Below are positions 1 to 6,297 of a stretch of 8,552 bases of DNA, piece after piece. Position 1 is the stretch's first letter. Each line of letters starts with the position of its first letter. The notes beneath the pieces were generated by a model. The model was not told where the DNA came from. It was given only the letters and a program-made list of their open reading frames with translations, and searched no databases. The stretch is from Sulfidibacterium sp964473895. GTDB lineage: Bacteria > Bacteroidota > Bacteroidia > Bacteroidales > F082. Both the position numbers and the translations under genes were made by a program. The stretch lies in the NCBI GenBank assembly GCA_964473895.1, contig CAYYRE010000137.1, positions 1 through 8,552 on the forward strand, in the 5' to 3' direction.

Positions 1-4
1 ACCG

Positions 5-26
5 GTGCCGGCGTCCACGCCGGCAC
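5..26. repeat. Perfect GC-rich inverted repeat (10-bp arms)
   Basis: Arms GTGCCGGCGT (5-14) and ACGCCGGCAC (17-26) are exact reverse complements separated by two bases, so RNA would fold as a strong hairpin with a four- to six-base loop. No T-run follows on the + strand (next bases ACGATTATTCC), so a standard intrinsic terminator is not supported. It could be the stem of a terminator for a gene left of the window, a dyad operator, or part of a repeat family. The sequence alone does not decide. Confidence 0.6.
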
Positions 27-187
27 ACGATTATTCCAATGCAAAAATATTTTTCGTTCCTCCTCAGCACCATGGATTTATAACTTACGCATTAAAGACC
101 TGTCTTAACCCGGAGCCAAGAAAAAAAGCCGTTTCCGGTTTTGCCCCACTTTATTTTGTTCTCCTCACCAAGGAAACGATAAATCAT

Positions 188-195
188 TAATTTTG
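188..195 (+). promoter_or_regulatory. Candidate Bacteroidota -7 element for the porW operon
   Basis: TAATTTTG matches all fixed positions of the phylum's -7 consensus TAnnTTTG. No good TTG/TTTG -33 element lies 19-21 bp upstream; a TTTTG at 154-158 is too far. Transcription would start near 200. That excludes the longest possible porW reading (TTG at 193) and leaves a leader of about 50 nt before the TTG at 250. The match is short and could be chance in AT-rich DNA. Confidence 0.45.
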
Positions 196-249
196 CGATG
201 CGTAAAAAATAAATCATTTATATTTTTGTTACTTAAGGAAACGTCCGGA

Positions 250-2922
250 TTGAAAATTTACAACATTCATAGCATTTTCCTTTTCCTGTTTTTGTCAGGA
301 ATTGCTGTCGGCTTTTCCTCTTGTTCTACCAAGCGAAACACTGCCATGGCGAGAGGTTATCATAACCTGACAAGTCATTACAATGTTTACTGGAACGGGG
401 AGCAAAACCTGGAAATGGCCGAAGAATTCCTGCATAGCCACGTGAAAGACAACTATGGAAAAATCCTGAGGGTTTATAATTACGGCGACCGGAAAATGGC
501 CCGGCAAATGGCCCAGCGGGTGGAATTCACCATTAAAAAGGCGGCTTTGACCATTCAAAATCACTCCATGGTCTTCGGACGAAAAGAAAAAGTAAAGTGG
601 GTGCAGGAGAGCTACCTTATGATGGGGAAAGCGTTTTTTTACAAACATGATTTTACGGCGGCACGCCGGGTGTTCGACTTTGTACAAAAAAAATACAATT
701 ACAGTCCCATTCACTATTTCGGTACATTATGGCTTGTCAAAACATACATCGAAACCAAGCAATTCGGCAAGGCTGAAGCAGCACTCAACCTGCTTTCGAG
801 CCAGTTGCCGGACAAAGATTTCCCCAAAGAAGTAAAAAATGCGCTCCCCCTCGAATATGCCGATTTATACCTTGCCCAGGGAAATGCTGCTGCAGCCTAT
901 CCTTATCTCGAAAAAAGTATTGCTGTAACGCGGGATAAAGATTTACTGAGCCGTGTTTATTTTATCATGGGACAAATCAACAAACAGGAAGGGGATTTGG
1001 AACAGGCCGGCCGTTATTTTTCCAAGGTGCTCAAGCGTAACCCGCCGTTTCAAATGGATTTTGAAGCACGGCTGTACCTTGCCAAGTGTTATGATGCTGC
1101 TTCCGGCAACAGCAAGTTCATCATGAAAACCCTGAAAAAAATGGCCCGGAAAAACCAGTATCTTGATTTTCGTGACCAGATTTATTATGCCATGGCCGAA
1201 GTGGCCGAAAAAAACAAAAACGACAGTTTGATGGTGCACTATCTGCGGCTGTCGGTACAATACAGTAAAAAAGACCCTTATCAAAAGTCCCTGTCGGCTC
1301 TGAAACTGGCCGAAGATTATTTCCGTCACGGGCAATATGCTTCGTCGCAGGCTTATTATGATACGGCGGTGCAATTTTTGCCGAAAGATTATCCCCGGTT
1401 TTCTGAGATTAAAACCAAAGCGGGAGTACTGGCCCGGCTGGTTCAGTACGTGGAAACCATCCGCCGCGAAGACAGTTTGTTGCACCTTGCCAGAATGGAC
1501 ACAGCATCACTTTACGCTAAGATTGATCAAAAAATAGCCCGGTACAAGGCAGCACAGAAAGAAAAGGAAAAAGAGGCGGAACAGCTCGCTGATAACAGGA
1601 CGGCTGCTTCGTTTTCCGGTGGCCCCGGAAGCCGTCTGCCTGCCGGAGGGCCTCGCGGTGGCGGATGGTATTTTTATAACCCGGTGGCTTTGTCGCAGGG
1701 ATATACCGAGTTTAGAAAACGTTGGGGCGACCGTCAACTGGAAGACTTGTGGTGCATACGGGATAAACATACCGCCATGGCTGCTTCGGGTGTGGTGACG
1801 GAGAATAACACGGTTTTTGGAAAGAGAAAACGCAAGACGATTTCCGGGAAACCACGCCCTGCCGGCCCCGAAACCAGGGCATTTTATTTGAAGGGCCTGC
1901 CCAAAACGCCGGCGGATTTCCAACGGGCCGATTCGCTCATCGTGGAAAGTTACAATAAACTGGGATTTATTTACCTTGAGGATTTGCACGATACGGCCGA
2001 TGCTTTGAAGACCTACCGTAATTTGCAAAAAAAATATCCGGATAACAAATACAAGTTACAAAACTGGTATTACCTTTATCAAATATATACCGGTCTGGGG
2101 AAAACGTCCGAAGCACAGCATTATAAATCGCTGATCATACAACAGGCCCCCGGAAGTTTATATGCCAGGGTACTCAACGACCCGGATTATTACAAAAAAC
2201 TGCAGGCCGGGCACCGTGATGCCGAAAAGCTGTATACCCGCACTTGGCAAGCATTTGAACGCGGCCAGTATTACCGTGTTATTAATTATGCCCGTCGCGG
2301 CCTTCAGAAATACGCCAATGATACCGTTACGGCACCACAGTTTATGTATTTGCGGGCTTTGTCACTCGGTAAAGTGGAAGTGCCCGATACCCTTTACACT
2401 GCCTTGCGGCAACTCATCAAAACTTATCCGCACCATCCGTTGGCCGAAAGGGCAAAAGCCATTGTGAAAATGCTTCAATTGGAATATGGGATCGGTATCA
2501 CTGAGAAGGAAAGAGAAGCGTTGCTGGCTGCCCAAAAACGGAAAAAAGCCATTGGGGACTATGTTTTTAATAAAAACAGCCCCCATTTTGTGGTGTTGCT
2601 CTCGCAACGCAACATGGTGAATGCCCGGGCACTCAAAACGCGCCTGGCCGACTTTAACCAAAAATATTTTAGACGTCAACCACTGCAAATCAACAACTTA
2701 ATGCTCAATAATCAATATACTTTGTTGCTGGTGAAAACTTTTGCCACGGGGGATGAAGCCATGAAATACTATCGAAAGCTGATACGTGACCCGTATGTAT
2801 TTTCCGGTATCAGCCGACAAAATTACCGGCTGTTTGTTATCTCGAAAGGAAATTATCCTTTATTTTACAAAAACAAAGAGGTGAAAGTTTACCTGCAATT
2901 TTTTAAAGAATATTACAAATAA
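250..2922 (+). CDS. porW: PorW/SprE-family TPR lipoprotein (type IX secretion / gliding)
   Basis: This is an outer-membrane lipoprotein with tetratricopeptide repeats. In the PorW/SprE family it is needed for type IX secretion and gliding and is thought to connect parts of the secretion machine in the periplasm. From the TTG at 250 the product has 890 residues: a signal peptide with a long hydrophobic run, then a lipobox FSSC with the lipidated Cys25 (codon 322-324). Helical TPR segments fill about residues 45-430 and 570-650. A charged then Gly-rich linker leads to the family hallmark WYFYNP (473-478) and KRWGDRQLED (about 490-499). A conserved C-terminal domain spans about 779-890. The frame is open back to a TTG at 193 but contains no ATG upstream. 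I chose 250 because it gives a normal lipoprotein signal, has AAGGA (235-239) at suitable spacing, and lies downstream of the promoter match. It is the first gene of a four-gene run. Family call is strong; the start is less certain. Confidence 0.9.
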   Translation: MKIYNIHSIFLFLFLSGIAVGFSSCSTKRNTAMARGYHNLTSHYNVYWNGEQNLEMAEEFLHSHVKDNYGKILRVYNYGDRKMARQMAQRVEFTIKKAALTIQNHSMVFGRKEKVKWVQESYLMMGKAFFYKHDFTAARRVFDFVQKKYNYSPIHYFGTLWLVKTYIETKQFGKAEAALNLLSSQLPDKDFPKEVKNALPLEYADLYLAQGNAAAAYPYLEKSIAVTRDKDLLSRVYFIMGQINKQEGDLEQAGRYFSKVLKRNPPFQMDFEARLYLAKCYDAASGNSKFIMKTLKKMARKNQYLDFRDQIYYAMAEVAEKNKNDSLMVHYLRLSVQYSKKDPYQKSLSALKLAEDYFRHGQYASSQAYYDTAVQFLPKDYPRFSEIKTKAGVLARLVQYVETIRREDSLLHLARMDTASLYAKIDQKIARYKAAQKEKEKEAEQLADNRTAASFSGGPGSRLPAGGPRGGGWYFYNPVALSQGYTEFRKRWGDRQLEDLWCIRDKHTAMAASGVVTENNTVFGKRKRKTISGKPRPAGPETRAFYLKGLPKTPADFQRADSLIVESYNKLGFIYLEDLHDTADALKTYRNLQKKYPDNKYKLQNWYYLYQIYTGLGKTSEAQHYKSLIIQQAPGSLYARVLNDPDYYKKLQAGHRDAEKLYTRTWQAFERGQYYRVINYARRGLQKYANDTVTAPQFMYLRALSLGKVEVPDTLYTALRQLIKTYPHHPLAERAKAIVKMLQLEYGIGITEKEREALLAAQKRKKAIGDYVFNKNSPHFVVLLSQRNMVNARALKTRLADFNQKYFRRQPLQINNLMLNNQYTLLLVKTFATGDEAMKYYRKLIRDPYVFSGISRQNYRLFVISKGNYPLFYKNKEVKVYLQFFKEYYK

Positions 2923-2930
2923 GAATAAAA

Positions 2931-3317
2931 ATGAAAAAGTATTCAGGCAGTAACGGCGACTCCACTGTCCCCAACATCATTTCATTGGGAACCAAAGTGA
3001 CCGGAGAGATTGTTTCGGATGGTGATGTACGTATTGATGGGAGCCTTACGGGAAAGATCCACGCCAAAGGCAGGGTGGTTATTGGTACCGAAGGGACTGT
3101 GGATGGAGAAATTCATTGTAAAAATGCAGTTATTTCCGGGAAAGTGAATGCCGTACTCGAAGTAACCGAGCTGGCCGTCTTCAAAACAACGGCCCGGTTT
3201 ACGGGAAAAATTTTCACAGCCAAAATTTCCATTGAAACAGGTGCCCTGTTTTCCGGAGAATGTAAAATGGCCGGACTGGAACAGGCGAAACAAAAAGATG
3301 AAAGGAAAAAAGGATAA
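2931..3317 (+). CDS. Bactofilin (polymer-forming cytoskeletal protein)
   Basis: The 128-residue product is a bactofilin. These small beta-helical proteins polymerise without nucleotide into filaments that act as scaffolds for cell-wall and envelope enzymes, polarity or morphology. The central region (about residues 14-112) shows the family rhythm of short strands with Gly turns: SDGDVRIDGSLTGKI, then RVVIGTEGTVDGEI, then a segment ending in GALFSGECKM. Short polar tails flank it: a Ser/Asn/Thr N-terminus and a Lys/Glu/Gln-rich C-terminus. Length is typical. The ATG lies 8 nt after porW behind an A-rich stretch without Shine-Dalgarno sequence, usual for the phylum. Its last 20 nt overlap atpZ, so the two are probably translationally coupled. 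Which envelope process it organises cannot be read from sequence; the position suggests a link with the secretion lipoprotein or with membrane ATPase assembly, which is inference. Confidence 0.9.
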   Translation: MKKYSGSNGDSTVPNIISLGTKVTGEIVSDGDVRIDGSLTGKIHAKGRVVIGTEGTVDGEIHCKNAVISGKVNAVLEVTELAVFKTTARFTGKIFTAKISIETGALFSGECKMAGLEQAKQKDERKKG

Positions 3318-3528
3318 AAAAAACCCGCTGAAAGCCTATGCCGTTTACAGTTCGCTCGGCATGCAAATGGCGGTGATTGTACTGGCAGGTGCTTTCGGTG
3401 GCAGGGAATTGGACAAATGGGTCGCTTGGCACTTTCCGGTTTTTACCGTTGTATTGACGCTTTTGTCCATCATCTTATCCATTTTGTACGGCATCCGCGA
3501 ATTTTTTAAACACGACAAAAAGCCATGA
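3298..3528 (+). CDS. atpZ: AtpZ/AtpI-family small membrane protein
   Basis: The 76-residue product has a Lys-rich start (MKGKKDKKNP), then two membrane helices at about 17-36 and 47-68. The first helix ends in the family's GGRELDKW motif (34-41). AtpZ proteins are encoded at the head of F-type ATP synthase operons; with AtpI they have been linked to c-ring assembly and to Mg2+/Ca2+ supply. I chose the ATG at 3298 because it gives a normal AtpZ N-terminus and overlaps bactofilin by only 20 nt. The in-frame ATG at 3232 would add 22 residues that merely read bactofilin DNA in another frame. The stop overlaps the next gene's start as ATGA. No ATP synthase subunit gene is present in the window, which is unusual for this family's setting. 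Confidence 0.8.
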   Translation: MKGKKDKKNPLKAYAVYSSLGMQMAVIVLAGAFGGRELDKWVAWHFPVFTVVLTLLSIILSILYGIREFFKHDKKP

Positions 3529-3914
3529 AAAGCATCGTTTCAAAATATACTTTACAGTTGGCCGGGCTGACTGTTTTGCTCGGCGTACTCACTTTGGGTT
3601 TCCGCCTGATGTTTACACAAATACCCGTTACGGCGGCTTATCCTTACCTGCTTGTTTTTTTGTTTGTCTTTTTTTGGCTGACCTTTTTTGCTGTGGCTAA
3701 AAGTATGCAGAAGAAGATAACGCGTTTTGCCAACACCTATATGATTGTTAATTTTTTGAAACTTGTGGTTTTCTCACTTTTTTTGCTGGGATATGCCTAC
3801 CTGCACAAAAAAGAGGCCGCTCCGTTTATCATTACCTTTTTTGTGTACTACATTTTTTACAGCATATTGGAGGTCATCGGATTGAAAACATTGAATACGG
3901 AAATGAAGAAATAA
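3525..3914 (+). CDS. Small four-helix membrane protein, AtpI-like by context
   Basis: The 129-residue product is very hydrophobic, with four predicted membrane helices at about 9-28, 39-59, 71-93 and 101-120. Between helices 2 and 3 is a basic loop (KSMQKKITR), and the C-terminus is basic, consistent with a cytoplasmic loop and tail. I recognise no catalytic motif. In Bacteroidota a protein of this size and topology often sits between atpZ and atpB and is annotated as hypothetical or AtpI-like. That placement, plus its four-base overlap (ATGA) with atpZ, suggests a role beside AtpZ, perhaps in ATP synthase membrane-sector assembly or ion supply. This is inference from context, not from sequence similarity I can verify. 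It is the last gene of the run; no clear terminator follows before the greA promoter. Confidence 0.8.
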   Translation: MKSIVSKYTLQLAGLTVLLGVLTLGFRLMFTQIPVTAAYPYLLVFLFVFFWLTFFAVAKSMQKKITRFANTYMIVNFLKLVVFSLFLLGYAYLHKKEAAPFIITFFVYYIFYSILEVIGLKTLNTEMKK

Positions 3915-3966
3915 TCCGGTCGGAAAAGAAAAAACCGGGGGGTGACTTTCAAAAACAACTTATTTG

Positions 3967-3974
3967 TATCTTTG
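3967..3974 (+). promoter_or_regulatory. Candidate Bacteroidota -7 element for greA
   Basis: TATCTTTG fits TAnnTTTG at every fixed position. A TTTC at 3947-3950, 16 bp upstream, is a poor and slightly close -33 candidate. Transcription would begin around 3978-3981, just before the stem-loop at 3981-4013, giving greA a leader of about 70 nt. The strong -7 match in a 134-bp intergenic space supports separate transcription of greA from the genes to its left. Confidence 0.6.
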
Positions 3975-3980
3975 CAGCGC

Positions 3981-4020
3981 AAAAGACCCCATCTCCGGCT
4001 TGTGGGGTCTTTTATGTTTT
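3981..4020 (+). terminator. Stem-loop with T-rich tail in the greA leader (attenuator or terminator)
   Basis: AAAAGACCCCA (3981-3991) pairs perfectly with TGGGGTCTTTT (4003-4013), an 11-bp stem with an 11-base loop. The 3' arm ends in TCTTTT and is followed by ATGTTTTT, so the RNA has a U-rich though interrupted tail. The A-rich 5' arm makes it symmetric, so it could act on both strands. It lies between the greA promoter match and the greA ATG (4049). It may therefore stop transcription from the left operon, attenuate greA itself, or form a stabilising 5' hairpin on greA mRNA. Confidence 0.65.
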
Positions 4021-4048
4021 TAATCGTTGAAACTAAAACCATTACATC

Positions 4049-4522
4049 ATGGCAGAGACAAGATATTACACAGAAGAAGGACTCAAGAAATTAAAAGAGG
4101 AACTGGATTATTTGACGCGTGTGGAACGCCGTAAGATTTCGGAAGCCATTGCCGAAGCCCGCGATAAGGGGGATCTTTCGGAAAATGCGGAATATGATGC
4201 TGCCAAAGAGGCTCAGGGTATGCTGGAAATGAAAATTGCCAAGCTGCAAAACATTATTGCCAATGCCCGCATTATTGACGAGTCGAAAATGGATACCTCC
4301 AAGGTGCTTATTATGTCGAAAGTGAAGATTAAAAACCTGAAAAACGGGGCCACCATGTCCTATACCCTTGTTCCTGAAAAGGAAGCCGACCTGAAAAGCG
4401 GTAAATTGTCTGTCAATTCCCCTATTGCCAAAGGGCTCCTGGGGAAAAAAGTGGGCGATAAAGCCGAAATACGCGTCCCGGCCGGAAATATCCAGTTCGA
4501 AATTGTGGAGATTTCGCGGTAA
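4049..4522 (+). CDS. greA: Transcription elongation factor GreA
   Basis: GreA enters the secondary channel of RNA polymerase and stimulates cleavage of the 3' end of backtracked RNA, rescuing stalled complexes and improving fidelity. The 157-residue length is standard. The N-terminal coiled coil (about 1-76) carries the tip motif GDLSENAEYDAAKEAQG (41-57), whose acidic residues Asp42 and Glu45 correspond to the Mg2+-holding pair of Escherichia coli GreA. The C-terminal FKBP-like domain (about 80-157) contains the conserved SPIAKGLLGKKVGD stretch. The ATG at 4049 gives the typical MAETRYYTEEGLKKL start and has no Shine-Dalgarno sequence. The gene appears to stand alone with its own promoter and leader hairpin, and converges with the kinase gene 64 bp away. 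Confidence 0.97.
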   Translation: MAETRYYTEEGLKKLKEELDYLTRVERRKISEAIAEARDKGDLSENAEYDAAKEAQGMLEMKIAKLQNIIANARIIDESKMDTSKVLIMSKVKIKNLKNGATMSYTLVPEKEADLKSGKLSVNSPIAKGLLGKKVGDKAEIRVPAGNIQFEIVEISR

Positions 4523-4586
4523 CCCGTCTTCCTTTCACGGTAACTGGCGGGAACTTATGCATGAATAGTTCAACCCCTCTTCCGGC
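4523..4586. other. Convergent intergenic region between greA and the kinase gene
   Basis: These 64 bases separate two genes that end towards each other. I see no good intrinsic terminator for either strand: the best pairing is an imperfect hairpin around 4549-4576 (GGGAACT with AGTT and CCC, with a bulge) that lacks a T-run. Termination may rely on Rho or lie within the coding ends. Confidence 0.4.
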
Positions 4587-6260
4587 TTAGTAATGGAAAC
4601 TGCTGCCATCCAAAAACTCACGCAGGATGGAAGTGGGCGGAATTTCCCGGGCATTGATATTGACAAGATAAGAGAGGAACTTCAGCAACCGTTTGGCTTC
4701 GGAATACTCCGGTTCGTTGGGAGGTACTTCGCGCAGCAGGGGTTCGGCCCAACGTTTCAGTACGCCCAGCTCAAAGAGTAATGCCGTGTTGAACATGACA
4801 TCGGCTTCTTCCTGAAAAGGAAAGATGTGCTTTTCTTCTCCTTTCCGGACGCTGGGCCAGCGTTGCAGGGTTTCGAGTGCCGAATAGCCGCGATAACGTG
4901 CATCGCGTACCATACGGCGGATTAACCGGTTATCGGTGGTGGGAATACGGTTGTTGGCATCAATACTCAACGGGGTAAGGGCCGAAACATATACTTTAAA
5001 CTTTCGCTCTTCGGGTATCATGGCCGAAATCTCCGGATTCAACCCATGAATACCTTCCACAATCAAAATGCCATCGTTGTCCATTTCAAGGGTGGTCCCA
5101 TCGTAATAGCGTTTCCCTTCCTGAAACGAAAATTTGGGCAATTCGATTTTTTTCCCCTCCATAAGGTCCAGGACGTTTTCGTTGAAAAGTTTGATGTCCA
5201 GGGCATGGGGACTTTCAAAATCGTAATTTCCGTTTTCGTCCAACGGGGTAAGCTCGCGGTTTACAAAATAGTTATCCATGGAAATCACCACCGGTTTTTT
5301 ACCTATTACGGCCAGTTGTACCGCCAGTCGTTTGGCAAAAGTGGTTTTTCCGGAAGAGGAAGGGCCTGAAATAAAAACTACTTTGGCGGTTTCTTTTTTG
5401 TCAATTAAATCGGCAATGCAAGCCACCTTTTTTTCCTGCAGCGCTTCCGATATTTTGATGATATCCCCGATTTTCCCCTCCAGGGTAATCTCGTTCAACC
5501 GTCCTACATTGGGTACCCCGATGATTTCAACCCATTCTTTGAATTCCTGAAAAATATCAAAGAGCTTGTTTTGGATGACAATATCTTCCAATTCATCGGG
5601 ATGGTCTTTTTTAGGCAATACCAACAGCATGCCTTTGTAATATTTTACCAGGTTAAAATGTTTGAGGTAACCTGTGGAAGGGACCAGGTAGCCGTAAAAA
5701 TAGTTGACCACATCGTCCAGTTTGTAAACAGAGCTGTAAAACTGCTTGCGTGTGCGCATGAGGGTACATTTATCTTCAAGTCCGAATTCTTCGAAAATGC
5801 GCAGGGCTACTTCCGTACGGATTTCTTCCCTTTCGAAAGGGATGTCCTTTTCAATGATTTCCTGCATACGCCGGTGTAGTTTTTCGACCAATTTTTCATG
5901 GTTTTCGTCCGGTGTCAGCCCCTCCAGCTCACAATACAGGCCCTTGGAAACGGTATGCTCTATTTTTAGTTTATAATCCGGATATAAGTCCACTACGGCT
6001 TTGAACAGTACCATGGAAAGCGACCGTGTGTACATGCGTTGCCCGTCGGGATGGGTGTAACCGATAAAATTGACCGTTTTGGGTTTGTACAGGATATAGT
6101 CCAGTTCTTTCAGGGTGTTGTTCACCATGGCGCCGAGGATGTCTTCGCCAATGTCTATTTTTTGATCTTCAATAATGTCCGAGAGTGTGGTGCCGAAAGG
6201 GTATTTTTTTTCGGTCCCCGTATTTTCGCAGTAAACGGCAAATTCTTTAAACTTTTTCAT
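4587..6260 (-). CDS. Uridine kinase-like nucleoside kinase with TGS and ThrRS-like N-terminus
   Basis: The 557-residue product belongs to a fused nucleoside-kinase family common in Bacteroidota and Firmicutes. Order of domains: a TGS domain (about 5-65), a region like the second additional domain of threonyl-tRNA synthetase (about 75-220), a linker, then a phosphoribulokinase/uridine-kinase P-loop domain (about 290-500). The kinase part shows GPSSSGKT (Walker A, 299-306), SMDNYF (327-332, the substrate-side Asp region), ILIVEGIHGLNP (398-409, Walker B region) and RLIRRMVRDARYRG (445-458, lid arginines). Phosphorylation of uridine or cytidine in pyrimidine salvage is the usual assignment; the exact substrate is not proven by sequence. 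In the ThrRS-like part the HxxxH zinc motif is replaced by TRSLSMVL (78-85), so editing activity is unlikely. The start at 6260 gives MKKFKEF directly before the TGS domain; an in-frame ATG at 6269 is possible. Further upstream the frame runs into the neighbouring peptidase gene. Confidence 0.88.
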   Translation of the reverse strand: MKKFKEFAVYCENTGTEKKYPFGTTLSDIIEDQKIDIGEDILGAMVNNTLKELDYILYKPKTVNFIGYTHPDGQRMYTRSLSMVLFKAVVDLYPDYKLKIEHTVSKGLYCELEGLTPDENHEKLVEKLHRRMQEIIEKDIPFEREEIRTEVALRIFEEFGLEDKCTLMRTRKQFYSSVYKLDDVVNYFYGYLVPSTGYLKHFNLVKYYKGMLLVLPKKDHPDELEDIVIQNKLFDIFQEFKEWVEIIGVPNVGRLNEITLEGKIGDIIKISEALQEKKVACIADLIDKKETAKVVFISGPSSSGKTTFAKRLAVQLAVIGKKPVVISMDNYFVNRELTPLDENGNYDFESPHALDIKLFNENVLDLMEGKKIELPKFSFQEGKRYYDGTTLEMDNDGILIVEGIHGLNPEISAMIPEERKFKVYVSALTPLSIDANNRIPTTDNRLIRRMVRDARYRGYSALETLQRWPSVRKGEEKHIFPFQEEADVMFNTALLFELGVLKRWAEPLLREVPPNEPEYSEAKRLLKFLSYLVNINAREIPPTSILREFLDGSSFHY

Positions 6261-6280
6261 GACTTGCATTTTAAGAAAGG

Positions 6281-6288
6281 CAAAAGTA
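6281..6288 (-). promoter_or_regulatory. Candidate -7 element for the kinase gene
   Basis: Read on the - strand, TACTTTTG fits TAnnTTTG and lies in the 37-bp gap after the peptidase stop. It would give a leader of about 14 nt to the ATG at 6260 and would put the alternative ATG at 6269 almost at the transcript end. I see no matching -33 element, so the kinase may instead be co-transcribed with the peptidase. Confidence 0.35.
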
Positions 6289-6297
6289 GACAAACTT

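Noticed and set aside
117..150. Possible leftward terminator (ACCGGAAACGGC followed by seven T on the - strand)
   Set aside because: The stem is only three base pairs around a GAAA loop, and no leftward gene ends here.
5..190. A 61-codon open frame starting with GTG left of porW
   Set aside because: It starts inside the inverted repeat, has no recognisable domain or secretion signal, and runs through the probable promoter region of porW.
943..1485. A 180-codon open frame on the - strand within porW
   Set aside because: Antisense shadow of a well-supported gene; no start signal and no recognisable protein features.
3916..3938. Possible terminator after the membrane-protein gene (CCGGT paired with ACCGG)
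   Set aside because: Only five base pairs with a 13-base A-rich loop and no T-run after it, so it is too weak to call.
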